From an uncultured Mucilaginibacter sp. (lineage in GTDB: Bacteria > Bacteroidota > Bacteroidia > Sphingobacteriales > Sphingobacteriaceae): DNA of 64,000 nt. The stretch lies in contig CAJYJH010000021.1 in assembly GCA_913775265.1 (NCBI GenBank), positions 62,001 to 126,000 of the forward strand. Reading direction: 5' to 3'. Position 1 is the first letter of the stretch. Every line of letters starts with the position of its first letter. A program made the translations under genes and the position numbers. The notes beneath the pieces are model-generated. The model had not been told where the DNA came from. It saw nothing but the letters and a program-made list of their open reading frames with translations, and ran no database searches. Positions 45,401-54,059 of the stretch are shown piece by piece.

Positions 45401-45681
45401 ATTTGGGCATGGATAAAGAGATAGGATCATTAGAAGTAGGCAAACTCGCAGACTTAGTAGTATTGAACCAAAACCCTTTAGATGATATCCGTACCAGCGA
45501 TAACATTAAATATGTAATGGCGAACGGCCGCTTGTATGATTCGGACTCAATGAACGAAACGGGCAACACCGAAAAACCACGCCTGCGCTTTTGGTGGCAG
45601 TTAGGCCGTGGTGATATGATGAACTTACCGGTCGGTAATACCGAAACTTATCTCTTCGGTAGCAGCGACGGAGAGAATTAG
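42445..45681 (+). CDS. Fused TolB-like beta-propeller and amidohydrolase, exported
   Basis: 1078 residues from ATG 42445, where the signal peptide MKHSYLSILLVLAGLTASAQ begins; a GTG 30 codons upstream is less likely. Residues about 35-620 hold repeated SPDGK..VY / FSPDGKSIAYTS blades of a TolB/WD40-like propeller. From about 650 on is an amidohydrolase domain (VDVHGHLG with the HxH metal pair near 710, EGGSTFFTNMNEIADGHTGIEHN, and the C-terminal LEVGKLADLVVLNQNPL). Likely a periplasmic metal-dependent hydrolase of an amide or peptide-like substrate. Single gene. Confidence 0.88.
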   Translation: MKHSYLSILLVLAGLTASAQKWNIENTPGPAKKVSITTDEGTWMNLDVSPDGKIIVFDLLGDIYSLPVTGGKATLLAGGKAWEVQPRFSPDGKSIAYTSDRDGGDNIWVMGNDGGAKRAITKENFRLLNNPYWTPDGQYIVARKHFTGSRSLGAGEIWMYHKNGGDGLQLTKRKNDQQDAGEPIVSPKGTYVYWSEDVTPGPYFQYNKDPYQGIYAIKRLNRQTGQIETVTGGAGGACRPQISPDGKLLAFVKRNRLKSVLYIQNLQTGEEYPVYDNLSHDQQETWAIFGTYPNFNWLPDNQHIIFYAKGKIWNLDITTLSAANVPFELTSQQTITDALHFPQKVYQDEFTARMIRQLTTSPDGKRVAFNAAGYIYIKDLPNGKPERVTTSQEFEYEPAFSPDGKQLVYTSWNDELKGAVNTVDLATRHISRLTTDRGLYYSPVFSNKGDKIVYRKGEGNDVLGYAYGKNPGIYVVPATGGAPQLLLNNGIRPQFSADDSKLYYQSTEDGKKAFKMIDLVNPGMAPKTLYTSTYATQFNPSPDGKWMAFTELYNCYLTPLTYTGNAQELSATNKALPLNRLTRDAGTYLHWSKDSQKLMWTLGPKYYTKDIKAAFAFADSDNDKATASDTAGVDIGLRLKSDQPAGKIAFTNARIITMKGDEVIEKGTIVVDRNQIVAVGKDVQPPADAKVYNVAGKTIIPGIVDVHGHLGVSPDGISPQQDWHYFANLAYGVTTSHDPSSNTEMVFSQSEMVKAGRMVGPRVYSTGTILYGADGDFKTVINSIDDARSSLRRLKAVGAFSVKSYNQPRREQRQQIVEAARELQMQVVPEGGSTFFTNMNEIADGHTGIEHNIPVWPVYKDVKSFWNASKTGYTPTLIVAYGSQFGENYWYDRSEVWKNEHLLTFTPPAIVDARSRRRTTSEYGDYGHIDAAKATKQIADGGTRVNLGAHGQLQGLGAHWELWMLSQGGFTPMQALRCATVNGAAYLGMDKEIGSLEVGKLADLVVLNQNPLDDIRTSDNIKYVMANGRLYDSDSMNETGNTEKPRLRFWWQLGRGDMMNLPVGNTETYLFGSSDGEN

Positions 45682-45717
45682 AAATTATTAATCTATCTAC
45701 AATCAAACCTAAAAAGC

Positions 45718-46143
45718 ATGTCTCACGAAAACAGCCTTGACCGTTTCATCAAAGCACAACAAAACGACTATGCTACCGCCCTGTCAGAAATAAAAAGTGG
45801 TAAAAAGCGCAGCCACTGGATGTGGTATATTTTTCCGCAATTAAAAGGCCTGGGCATGAGCGAGACAGCCCGCTACTATGGTATTCAAGACAAACAGGAA
45901 GCGACAGATTATTTACAAAATAATGTGTTGGGTAAACGCATAATCGAGATTTCGGAAGCGTTGATGAGCCTACCTAACGATGATGCTCACCAAATATTTG
46001 GCAGCCCCGATGATATAAAGCTTAAATCAAGCATGACGTTATTTGCCGCCTTGCCCAATACCCATCCCGTATTTGAGCAAGTGCTATCCAAGTTTTACGA
46101 CGGAGAAAAGGATCAGAAAACGCTGCAGTTACTCAAAGCTTGA
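45718..46143 (+). CDS. DUF1810 family protein
   Basis: 141 residues. It begins with the family pattern SLDRFIKAQQNDYATALSEI, then KKRSHWMWYIFPQLKGLG and a C-terminal KLKSSMTLFAAL...FEQVLSKFYDGEKDQKTL. DUF1810 proteins are small cytoplasmic helical proteins of unknown function related to YfbU-like folds. Single gene; a bidirectional terminator lies between it and the converging desaturase. Confidence 0.9.
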   Translation: MSHENSLDRFIKAQQNDYATALSEIKSGKKRSHWMWYIFPQLKGLGMSETARYYGIQDKQEATDYLQNNVLGKRIIEISEALMSLPNDDAHQIFGSPDDIKLKSSMTLFAALPNTHPVFEQVLSKFYDGEKDQKTLQLLKA

Positions 46144-46148
46144 TAAAT

Positions 46149-46184
46149 AAAAATGCCTGAACGAACAGTCGCTCAGGCATTTTT
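46149..46184. terminator. Bidirectional terminator between DUF1810 and desaturase genes
   Basis: A perfect 12-bp stem (46149-46160 with 46173-46184) with a 12-base loop; A and T runs on both sides serve both converging genes. Confidence 0.9.
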
Positions 46185-46203
46185 ATTTTATATTATTCTG
46201 CAA

Positions 46204-47310
46204 TTACAGCTCACCGTGTACAAATAAACTTTCTTTACTGCCGCTTTTTTTCAATAACATAAAGTGTGAGCGTACGGCCTCACTTAATGGGTAAGACCTA
46301 TATGGCAGATTATACTTGGCGGCATACTCTTTAATAATGGGTGTAATAGCCGGGTAGTAAGTATGTGCCACCGTTGGGAACAGGTGATGCGCCACGTGGT
46401 GGTTAAAACCGCCGAACAGAAAATTAGCTACTTTACTGTCCGGACTAAAATCTTTGGTTTCGGTAATCTGGTACATAGCCCAAGTCATATTCAATGAACC
46501 GTTTTCTGGAGGTAGCGGAAACTCAGCATCTTCATCGGCGTGGGTAGATAACAAAGCCATCACCCCGAACCCGCTTGATGTAACATGCATCGTAAAAAAC
46601 GCCAACAAAACCATATACCATGGCTGGTTCAACACAAGCATCGGGATACCCAGCATAAATATCAGGTTACAAATTTTGGCAGCAAACAGTTTTACATACT
46701 CGATAGTAGGTATGTTAGTTACCCTTTTCAGGTAATTGTCCTTAGTACCAAAAAAGTCTTTAAAGTCGCGTACCAATAACCAGTTTAACGTGTAAAACAG
46801 GTATAAAAACCACATGTATATATGCTGGTACCTGTGGAAGTTGTAACGAGGGCTTTCCGGAAAAATACGTACAATGTCGCTTTGTTTTACATCAATGTCC
46901 CAATGCTGTAAATTGGGATATGGGTGATGCAACAATAAGTGTCGTTTTTTCCAGATGTAACTATTACTGCCAAACAGCTCCAGCACATATGTATACAGCT
47001 CATTATGCTTACGCGATTTAAAAACTGCGCCATGTGCCGCATCATGAAAACCGTTTAAAAAAACCATAATCATGGTTATGCCTGTGGCCACGTAAAAGGC
47101 AAACAAATAAGGAGTATAATTACCAAAAGCCAGGATACAGGCATAAAAGGAAAAATATAACAAGACCAACAGAACTGATTTTACAACGATAACCTGTTGT
47201 ATTCTGCGGTTATTAAGTACGCGTTGCTGTACTTCGGCATTTAATTGCTTAAAAAAATCGTCGGCACCCGCTTTTTTAAACGACGGCTTTGTAAGTGTAT
47301 CTGTAATCAT
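46204..47310 (-). CDS. Fatty acid desaturase, membrane di-iron type
   Basis: 368 residues from ATG 47310; a GTG at 47373 would add 21 residues. The three histidine boxes are HDAAH (89-93), HLLLHH (124-129) and HHVAHH (304-309), with about four membrane spans between. It belongs to the acyl-lipid / linoleoyl-CoA desaturase group that inserts a double bond using O2 and electrons from a cytochrome b5 or ferredoxin partner. Inner membrane. Position of the double bond and partner are unknown. Divergent from gatB. Confidence 0.9.
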   Translation of the reverse strand: MITDTLTKPSFKKAGADDFFKQLNAEVQQRVLNNRRIQQVIVVKSVLLVLLYFSFYACILAFGNYTPYLFAFYVATGITMIMVFLNGFHDAAHGAVFKSRKHNELYTYVLELFGSNSYIWKKRHLLLHHPYPNLQHWDIDVKQSDIVRIFPESPRYNFHRYQHIYMWFLYLFYTLNWLLVRDFKDFFGTKDNYLKRVTNIPTIEYVKLFAAKICNLIFMLGIPMLVLNQPWYMVLLAFFTMHVTSSGFGVMALLSTHADEDAEFPLPPENGSLNMTWAMYQITETKDFSPDSKVANFLFGGFNHHVAHHLFPTVAHTYYPAITPIIKEYAAKYNLPYRSYPLSEAVRSHFMLLKKSGSKESLFVHGEL

Positions 47311-47515
47311 GAGTAGCGATAAAAAAGGTTGGTTTGCGTAAACCTGCTTAGCAACATGAGCAGTACTAAACACAACGCAGATTTTAACAACAAAAATTAA
47401 TTTTGGTTTACACCTGCGCCCCCACCTTCAAATCTGCCTACATTAGCACATCCATGTTTATCTTAACGAAACCAAAGTTTATGCCGTTTTTCCGATGATT
47501 AGTAGCGAATAAATT

Positions 47516-47523
47516 TATATTTG
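47516..47523 (+). promoter_or_regulatory. -7 box of gatB
   Basis: TATATTTG matches TAnnTTTG exactly, 39 bases before the gatB ATG at 47563. No clear -33 TTG. Confidence 0.5.
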
Positions 47524-47533
47524 CCGTGTTAGG

Positions 47534-47549
47534 GCAGATGCAAATCTGC
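47534..47549 (+). promoter_or_regulatory. Small hairpin in the gatB leader
   Basis: A 6-bp perfect stem (GCAGAT with ATCTGC) and a 4-base loop would lie at the 5' end of the mRNA just upstream of the start codon. It could affect translation or stability, or be a remnant of the GCAAAT/GCAGAT repeat family seen at 58836. Confidence 0.4.
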
Positions 47550-47562
47550 ATTATATATAGTA

Positions 47563-49032
47563 ATGACTGATAGTAACTTCGAAGTAAGCAGCAAATATGA
47601 ACTGGTAGTGGGTTTAGAGGTGCACGCACAATTATCTACCCAAAGCAAAATTTTCTCGTCGGATAGCGCCTCTTTTGGTGCTCAGCCCAATGAGCATATC
47701 AGTATGGTATCGTTGGGTCATCCGGGTACATTGCCTTTCTTAAATAAAAAAGCCGTTGAATATGCCGTTAAGTTAGGTTTTGCCTGCCATGGCGAAATTA
47801 ACCTGTATAATAATTTTGCCCGCAAAAACTATTTTTATGCCGATTTGCCTAAAGGCTATCAGATAAGTCAGGATCAGCACCCAATTATCACCGGTGGCTA
47901 TGTGAAAGTAAAGCGGCATGATGGCACCGAGCGGTCAATTGCTATCCATCACATCCACATGGAAGAGGATGCCGGTAAAAGCATGCACGATCAGCATGAT
48001 GCGCATTCGCTTATCGATTTAAACCGTGCCGGTGTGCCTTTACTTGAAATTGTATCGCAACCTGATATCCACAGCAGCGAAGAAGCCGGACTATATCTTA
48101 CCGAGATGCGCCGCCTGTTACGCTATCTGGACATATGCGACGGCAATATGGAAGAAGGCAGCATGCGTTGCGATGCCAACATTTCAGTTAGGCTTAAAGG
48201 TGCTACGCAATTAGGCAACCGCTGCGAGGTAAAAAATTTAAATTCGATACGCAACGTGCAACGCGCTATCGAACATGAGTTTCTTCGTCAGATAGAGATC
48301 ATTGAAGCAGGTGGCTATATTGACCAAAACACGCTAAACTTTAATGCAGATACCGGCGAAACTTCGGTATTGCGCAGTAAAGAGATGGCGAACGACTATC
48401 GCTACTTCCCGGAGCCAGATTTACAACCATTATTGTTAAGCGAGGATTACCTTGAAAGCATACGCCGCACTATGCCGGCACTGCCCGAAGAGCTTTATCA
48501 TAAATACAGTGAGCAACTGGGCCTATCAGATTATGACGCCTCAGTTATTGTGGCAGACCACGACACTGCCTTGTTTTTTGAGCAGGTAATTACACACACA
48601 TCTAACTATAAAGGTGCAGCGCATTGGTTAATGGGTACGGTTAAATCATATTTGAACGAGCATCATCAAACTATTACCACGCTTGGCCTTACGCCGCAGC
48701 AATTGTGCGGATTAATACAATTGGTTGATGAAGGCAAAGTAAACCACACTGTAGCCGCGCATAAACTTTTCCCCGCCCTGTTGCAACATCCGGACAAAAC
48801 AGCTCTCCAGGTGGCCGAAGACTTAAATCTGCTCATTAGCGATGACAGCAATGAACTAGACCAGTTTATTCACGAAGCCTTGGCCAAATACCCTGATAAA
48901 GTGGTTGAATACCAAAAAGGCAAAAAAGGCGTATTAGGATTATTTATGGGCGAAATAATGAAACGCTCGAAAGGTAAAATTGATCCGCAGAAAACAAACC
49001 AGCTTTTAATTAAAGCACTACAAGCAAAATAA
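47563..49032 (+). CDS. gatB: Asp/Glu-tRNA amidotransferase subunit B
   Basis: 489 residues. YELVVGLEVHAQLSTQSKIFS, the ARKNYFYADLPKGYQISQ block and the HHIHMEEDAGKS region are those of GatB; a C-terminal tail (GKKGVLGLFMGEIMKRSKGK) is the YqeY-like tRNA-binding domain. With GatA and GatC it converts Glu-tRNA-Gln and Asp-tRNA-Asn to the amides. GatA and GatC are not in the window. The next gene starts on the A of its stop codon. Confidence 0.96.
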   Translation: MTDSNFEVSSKYELVVGLEVHAQLSTQSKIFSSDSASFGAQPNEHISMVSLGHPGTLPFLNKKAVEYAVKLGFACHGEINLYNNFARKNYFYADLPKGYQISQDQHPIITGGYVKVKRHDGTERSIAIHHIHMEEDAGKSMHDQHDAHSLIDLNRAGVPLLEIVSQPDIHSSEEAGLYLTEMRRLLRYLDICDGNMEEGSMRCDANISVRLKGATQLGNRCEVKNLNSIRNVQRAIEHEFLRQIEIIEAGGYIDQNTLNFNADTGETSVLRSKEMANDYRYFPEPDLQPLLLSEDYLESIRRTMPALPEELYHKYSEQLGLSDYDASVIVADHDTALFFEQVITHTSNYKGAAHWLMGTVKSYLNEHHQTITTLGLTPQQLCGLIQLVDEGKVNHTVAAHKLFPALLQHPDKTALQVAEDLNLLISDDSNELDQFIHEALAKYPDKVVEYQKGKKGVLGLFMGEIMKRSKGKIDPQKTNQLLIKALQAK

Positions 49033-50144
49033 TGAAGAAACACTTTTTAGCATACGGCCTCCCCCTTTTACTCAGCATTTACGCTTGTAAAGACAAATCG
49101 GGCTTTACTATTGAAGGTAAAATTAACAACCCCGGAGAAGTAAAAAAGGCTTACTTATTAAGAGCTGACACCTCGCAAGTTAGTGTAATTGATTCAGCCG
49201 AATTAAAAGACGGCAGCTTTAAGTTTAAAAACCAGTCGGCTACCGCTAATCTGTTTAAGTTACGTGTAGGCAGTTCTATCTACGATTTGATTGCCCAAAA
49301 CGGCGACAACATCACCTTCGAAACAAATCTGAACGACCAGGCACATACTTACAAAGTTGAAGGTTCGCAAGAATCTGAAAAAATTAAAGAGTTTAACACT
49401 TTCAGTAATGCCTTCGGCGAGAAAAACGCCCAATTGGTTACCGAGTTTCAGAGTAAAGCGCAGGGTGTAAAAAACCAAGACTCATTGCTTAAAGTATATC
49501 AGCCTGTATTAGAAAAAAATATGGCTGGTTATAGCGACCAGGTAATCAAATTTGTAAACGACAATAAAAGCTCGTTAGCCGCTTTTTATGCAGCTATGTC
49601 TTTAGACCCGTACAAATATGAGCAACAGTTAGTAAAATATGCTGACGACATTAAAGGCCAGTTTAAAGACAATGCCCCGGTGCAACAGTTTATTAAACAA
49701 ATGGAAGCGGCTAAGCCATTATCCATAGGTCATGAGGCGCCAGATTTTACCATCAAAACTATCGATGGCAAATCGGTGAAACTTTCTGATTACAAAGGCA
49801 AATATGTAATGCTCGATTTTTGGGCATCATGGTGCGGACCATGCCGTCAGGAAAACCCCAACGTAGTACGTTTATACAATCAATACAAAGGTAAAGGACT
49901 TAACATTTTGGGCATATCGCTTGATGAAGATAAAGCCGCCTGGCAAAAAGCGATTAATGATGATAAGTTAACGTGGCAGCATGTCTCAGATTTGCAAAAG
50001 TTTGATGGCCCTACCGAGAAACTTTATCATATTGAGGCTATTCCGTCAAATTTTGTGATAGATCCGCAAGGAAAAATTATTGCAAAAAATATCACGGGTC
50101 AAAACCTGGAGGAGTTTTTTAACAAAACCTTTGCTCAACTTTAA
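49032..50144 (+). CDS. TlpA-like thioredoxin-fold lipoprotein with DUF4369
   Basis: 370 residues. A lipobox (SIYAC, Cys19) predicts a lipid anchor. Residues about 24-120 are the DUF4369 domain (FTIEGKINNPGEVKKAYLLRADTS pattern split across strands). The C-terminal half is a thioredoxin fold with APDFTIKTIDGK and the active site WCGPCR (267-272). Likely a periplasmic disulphide oxidoreductase (TlpA/ResA-like). Coupled to gatB by a one-base overlap, an unexpected pairing. Confidence 0.88.
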   Translation: MKKHFLAYGLPLLLSIYACKDKSGFTIEGKINNPGEVKKAYLLRADTSQVSVIDSAELKDGSFKFKNQSATANLFKLRVGSSIYDLIAQNGDNITFETNLNDQAHTYKVEGSQESEKIKEFNTFSNAFGEKNAQLVTEFQSKAQGVKNQDSLLKVYQPVLEKNMAGYSDQVIKFVNDNKSSLAAFYAAMSLDPYKYEQQLVKYADDIKGQFKDNAPVQQFIKQMEAAKPLSIGHEAPDFTIKTIDGKSVKLSDYKGKYVMLDFWASWCGPCRQENPNVVRLYNQYKGKGLNILGISLDEDKAAWQKAINDDKLTWQHVSDLQKFDGPTEKLYHIEAIPSNFVIDPQGKIIAKNITGQNLEEFFNKTFAQL

Positions 50145-50206
50145 GCAAACATTAAGCTTTAACAATTTATTAACAATGGTTTAACCTTTTTATTTTGTTT
50201 TGCCTT

Positions 50207-50214
50207 TACATTTG
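50207..50214 (+). promoter_or_regulatory. Putative -7 box of the response regulator gene
   Basis: TACATTTG matches TAnnTTTG; 18 bases before the ATG at 50232, so the leader would be short. No -33 TTG at the right distance. Confidence 0.4.
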
Positions 50215-50231
50215 TGCTAAAATTCGACCTG

Positions 50232-50924
50232 ATGAGCACTACTGCAAAACAAAAGATACTTATTGTTGATGACGAGCCGGATATTTTAGAGCTTATCGAA
50301 TACAATTTAAAAAAAGAGGGCTACCAGGTTTATTTAGCCGACAATGGCCAGGAGGCTGTGGCCGAAGCCAAAAAGGTGTTGCCTGATTTAATTGTACTGG
50401 ACATTATGATGCCAAAGATGGATGGCATTGAGGCTTGCCGTATTATGCGTACCATGCCCGAGTTTAAAAATACCTTTATGGTATTTTTAACAGCCCGCAG
50501 CGAAGAGTACTCAGAAATTGCCGGTTTTAACGTAGGTGCTGATGATTATATTGCCAAACCTATTAAGCCTCGTGCACTGGTTAGCCGCATCAACGCTATT
50601 TTACGCCGTAATGCCGGTCCGGACGAGGTGTCTGACAATAAGCTGGAAGTTGGCGACTTAGTGATTGACCGCGAAAGCTACCTGGTTTATCAAAACGGCA
50701 CTAAAGTGGTATTAGCCAAAAAAGAGTTTGAACTGCTATACCTGTTAGCGTCTAAACCCGGCAAAGTTTACACCCGCGACGTGATCTTGAAAAACATTTG
50801 GGAAGACTCTGTAGTGGTTACCAACCGTACCATTGACGTACATATCCGTAAGCTACGCGAAAAATTAGGCGAGAACTATGTATCAACAGTTAAAGGCGTG
50901 GGATATAAATTTGAGTACGTATAA
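50232..50924 (+). CDS. OmpR/PhoB-family response regulator
   Basis: 230 residues from ATG 50232; an upstream GTG overlaps the -7 box. Receiver domain: acidic pair Asp13-Asp14, phospho-acceptor Asp57 (LIVLDIMM), FLTARSE and Lys in AKPIKPRAL. Effector domain: winged helix from about 130 (ELLYLLASKPGKVYTRD, TIDVHIRKLREKLG). The layout is closest to PhoB-like regulators. The partner sensor kinase is not in the window. Single gene with terminator. Confidence 0.94.
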   Translation: MSTTAKQKILIVDDEPDILELIEYNLKKEGYQVYLADNGQEAVAEAKKVLPDLIVLDIMMPKMDGIEACRIMRTMPEFKNTFMVFLTARSEEYSEIAGFNVGADDYIAKPIKPRALVSRINAILRRNAGPDEVSDNKLEVGDLVIDRESYLVYQNGTKVVLAKKEFELLYLLASKPGKVYTRDVILKNIWEDSVVVTNRTIDVHIRKLREKLGENYVSTVKGVGYKFEYV

Positions 50925-50953
50925 TTAATAAAATCACAACTATAAGCATTTTC

Positions 50954-50985
50954 AAAAGGCTTCTCTGTAAAAAGAGAAGCCTTTT
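50954..50985 (+). terminator. Terminator of the response regulator gene
   Basis: A perfect 13-bp stem (50954-50966 with 50973-50985) with a 6-base loop, running into TTTTTCG. Confidence 0.88.
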
Positions 50986-51194
50986 TCGTTTAAGTAATTA
51001 ATTACTGATATACCACTTCAGTTTTTAGTCTTTACAACAAATCAATTTTACCCTCAAAAAAACTACTAATACAATTTCAGTGAAATGACTATCTGTATTC
51101 AACACTTAAGCAGATTAAATTGAAGTTTAAGCGTATTTTATCCACATCTTACCATTGTTACCGGGCAGGTTTTTAAGTTTTCAAGAAAAATAAG

Positions 51195-51202
51195 TAGGTT
51201 TG
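51195..51202 (+). promoter_or_regulatory. -7 box of the APC permease gene
   Basis: TAGGTTTG matches TAnnTTTG exactly, 40 bases before the ATG at 51243. No clear -33 TTG. Confidence 0.45.
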
Positions 51203-51242
51203 GAGGTGAACATGATTAAATCTTTACAACTGAACTAACAAC

Positions 51243-52775
51243 ATGAGTTTATTTATTAAAAAATCCATTCAGTCGTTGCTGGCAGCATCGGCCGAGTCGG
51301 ATAAAAGTTTGAAGCGCACGCTCGGGCCAACTGCGTTAATAGCCTTGGGTATCGGTGCTATCATCGGTGCCGGTTTATTTGTGCGTACTGCAGCAGCTGC
51401 AGGTGGCAACGCCGGTCCGGCTGTTACCATTTCGTTCATTATTGCTGCCGTAGGTTGTGCGTTGGCTGGTTTATGCTATGCCGAGTTTGCCAGTATGATA
51501 CCTATAGCCGGTAGTGCTTACACCTACTCTTATGCAACCATGGGCGAATTCATTGCATGGATCATCGGCTGGGATTTGGTGCTCGAGTATGCTTTGGGAG
51601 CTGCTACAGTTGCCATTGGCTGGTCGCAGTACCTAAACGATTTACTCATGACGTTCTTTAACACATCCATACCTTATGAATGGAGCCATTCCCCTTTCCA
51701 AGTTTCACCAACAGGTATACATGGTATTGTTAACATACCGGCCATTGTTATTATACTCTTGTTAACTATGTTGTTAATTCGCGGCACTGCCGAGTCTGCC
51801 GTTGTAAACAACATCATCGTACTGGTAAAAGTAGCCATCGTGTTACTGATTATCGGCTTCGGCTGGCAGTTCATCAACCCTGCAAACCACACTCCATACA
51901 TGATTCCGGCTGATGCAGGAAGTGTTACCCTGAATACCGGTGTAGTGCACAACTATGCTGATGCAGCCAACCATGGCTGGTTTGGTGTATTGCGTGGTGC
52001 AAGTATAGTGTTCTTTGCGTTTATCGGTTTTGATGCGGTATCTACTGCGGCTCAGGAAGCTAAAAATCCACAAAAAGATATGCCGGTAGGTATCCTCTTA
52101 TCACTGGTAATCTGTACTGCTTTATATATCCTTTTCTCGCACGTTTTAACCGGTATAGCCTCTTACAAAGAATTTTTATCACAAGGTTCTGAAGCATCTG
52201 TGTCTTACGCTATCCGTAACCACATGCCAGGATACGAGTGGTTAGCTAAATTAGTAACCGTAGCTATTTTAGCCGGTTTCTCTTCAGTAATTCTGGTGAT
52301 GTTGATGGGTCAGACTCGTGTATTTTATACTATGAGTACTGACGGTTTAGTGCCTCCGGTATTTTCAAAGCTACATCCAAAATTCCGTACACCTTACAAA
52401 TCACAGTGGTTATTCTTTGTTTTTGTATCCTTATTTGCTGGTTTTGTTCCTGACAGCGTGGTAGGCGATATGGTGAGTATAGGAACCCTCTTTGCGTTTG
52501 TTTTAGTTTGCTTAGGTATCTTCATTTTGCGCAAAACTGACCCTAATATTCAGCGTCCGTTTAAAACGCCTTTATATCAAATTGTATGCCCATTAGGCGC
52601 TATTGTTTGTTTATTTATGATTGCGAGCGAAGGCTGGGAAAACTGGGCACGTTTGATTGTGTGGTTAATTATCGGCTTTATTATATACTTTGGTTACAGT
52701 ATAAAACACTCCAAAGTGCGTAAAGGCGATGACAAAACACCAATGGATCCGCCAAATCCAATGTATGTTGAATAA
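51243..52775 (+). CDS. APC-family amino acid permease
   Basis: 510 residues with about 13-14 hydrophobic spans. The first span has the substrate-binding IGAIIGAGLFVRT, followed by GPAVTISF..ALAGLCYAEFASMIP. FIGFDAVSTAAQEAKNPQKDMP and the long LMGQTRVFYTMSTDGL are typical of the cationic amino acid (CAT/YfnA) transporter group. Inner membrane uptake or exchange; substrate not resolved. Single gene with terminator. Confidence 0.93.
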   Translation: MSLFIKKSIQSLLAASAESDKSLKRTLGPTALIALGIGAIIGAGLFVRTAAAAGGNAGPAVTISFIIAAVGCALAGLCYAEFASMIPIAGSAYTYSYATMGEFIAWIIGWDLVLEYALGAATVAIGWSQYLNDLLMTFFNTSIPYEWSHSPFQVSPTGIHGIVNIPAIVIILLLTMLLIRGTAESAVVNNIIVLVKVAIVLLIIGFGWQFINPANHTPYMIPADAGSVTLNTGVVHNYADAANHGWFGVLRGASIVFFAFIGFDAVSTAAQEAKNPQKDMPVGILLSLVICTALYILFSHVLTGIASYKEFLSQGSEASVSYAIRNHMPGYEWLAKLVTVAILAGFSSVILVMLMGQTRVFYTMSTDGLVPPVFSKLHPKFRTPYKSQWLFFVFVSLFAGFVPDSVVGDMVSIGTLFAFVLVCLGIFILRKTDPNIQRPFKTPLYQIVCPLGAIVCLFMIASEGWENWARLIVWLIIGFIIYFGYSIKHSKVRKGDDKTPMDPPNPMYVE

Positions 52776-52796
52776 CACCAATTTTACGCTATAAGC

Positions 52797-52829
52797 AAAA
52801 AGGTTCTGCCCCATGGGTAGAACCTTTTT
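52797..52829 (+). terminator. Terminator of the permease gene
   Basis: A perfect 11-bp stem (52797-52807 with 52819-52829) with an 11-base loop and a T run in its descending arm. Confidence 0.8.
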
Positions 52830-52874
52830 GCTTTTTATTCCTTTTGTTAACCATAATGTTATTACATCTATTGG

Positions 52875-54056
52875 ATGAAGGCCGACCGTAACCTATGGAT
52901 ATTGGTATTGATATGTGTGATTAACTCCATGGGGTTTGGCATCATCGTACCTTTACTGTACGATTACGGCAAAAAATTTGGCCTTACTGAACAAACTGTA
53001 GGCATCCTCACCGCATCATTTTCTGTAGCCCAGTTTTTTGCCACTCCCCTGTTAGGATCACTCTCAGACAAGTGGGGCCGCAAACCTCTTTTGGCTATAA
53101 GTTTGGCAGGCACTTGCTTGTCGTTTTTAGTTTTTGGACTGGCTCAAAACCTATTGATGTTGTTCGCTGCACGTATACTCGACGGTGTAACGGGTGGCAA
53201 TATATCTGTAGCGCAGGCCATGGTGTCTGATACATCATCGTCCGAAGACCGGGCCAAGAAGTTTGGCATACTCAGTTCGGCGTTCGGCTTTGGTTTTGTT
53301 TTGGGCCCGGCCCTGGGCGGCTTGTTAAGTAAATTAGGCTTACAAGTTCCCTTTTTCTTTGCTGCCGGCATTGCGTTCATTGGTGCTATACTGGCTACTT
53401 TTGTACTCAAAGAAACTAAGCCAAAGCAAGACGGGGTAAAACAAAAGTCGAAAGACGGTCATCGGTTTACTTTTGTGTCTTTAATCACGGCATTAAAAAT
53501 CCCGGTAGTAGGCACAGCTGTATTTACCGGCTTTTTGTTAACGATGGCTCAGTTCATTATGATCATCGGTTTCCAAACCTTCTCGGTAGATAAATTAAAA
53601 ATTGCCCCTACCCAGATCGGCTTGCTTTATGCCGGCTTCGGTATAACAGGCATTTTAATGCAACTTGCTGTTTCTCTCATTACAAAAATTATTTCATCCA
53701 GGGCTATTATTCTGTTATTATCTACCGCCATATGCCTGGCAGCAATGGTTTTTACCGGTTTTACACAGACTGTATTTCCGTTTGCAGCGGGCTTGTTCGT
53801 TTATGGTCTTTTTAACGGGTTACGTAACCCCATGCTTAACGCCATTATAGCCGACCGCAGTAACGAAAATACTCAAGGTGAGATACTGGGTGTTAATCAA
53901 TCATACGCCTCACTGGGGCAAACGCTTGGTCCTATAGCTGCGGGCTTAATTACGGCCGTATCAATCCACGCCGTTTTCTTTTTGTCGGCATTTTTTATTT
54001 TGCTTGGGTTTTTGCTTACCTTTCGCCTAAAAGCCAAAGAAAAGCAATCCACCTAA
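52875..54056 (+). CDS. MFS transporter, TetA-like
   Basis: 393 residues with 12 predicted spans. Motif A is GSLSDKWGRKPLL after span 2, and motif C-like ALGGLL / FGFVLGPALGG in span 5 points to a drug:proton antiporter of the DHA1 (tetracycline-resistance-like) group. Chromosomal members may export other compounds. Inner membrane. marC-like gene follows after 3 bases, so both share a transcript. Confidence 0.88.
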   Translation: MKADRNLWILVLICVINSMGFGIIVPLLYDYGKKFGLTEQTVGILTASFSVAQFFATPLLGSLSDKWGRKPLLAISLAGTCLSFLVFGLAQNLLMLFAARILDGVTGGNISVAQAMVSDTSSSEDRAKKFGILSSAFGFGFVLGPALGGLLSKLGLQVPFFFAAGIAFIGAILATFVLKETKPKQDGVKQKSKDGHRFTFVSLITALKIPVVGTAVFTGFLLTMAQFIMIIGFQTFSVDKLKIAPTQIGLLYAGFGITGILMQLAVSLITKIISSRAIILLLSTAICLAAMVFTGFTQTVFPFAAGLFVYGLFNGLRNPMLNAIIADRSNENTQGEILGVNQSYASLGQTLGPIAAGLITAVSIHAVFFLSAFFILLGFLLTFRLKAKEKQST

Positions 54057-54059
54057 GCT

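Larger units (their letters stand above)
50925..51242. other. Intergenic stretch with terminator and permease promoter
   Basis: 318 bases. It holds the response-regulator terminator (50954-50985), a 14-bp palindrome AGTAATTAATTACT (50993-51006) that may be chance in AT-rich DNA, and the permease -7 box (51195-51202). No coding frame is convincing. Confidence 0.6.
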
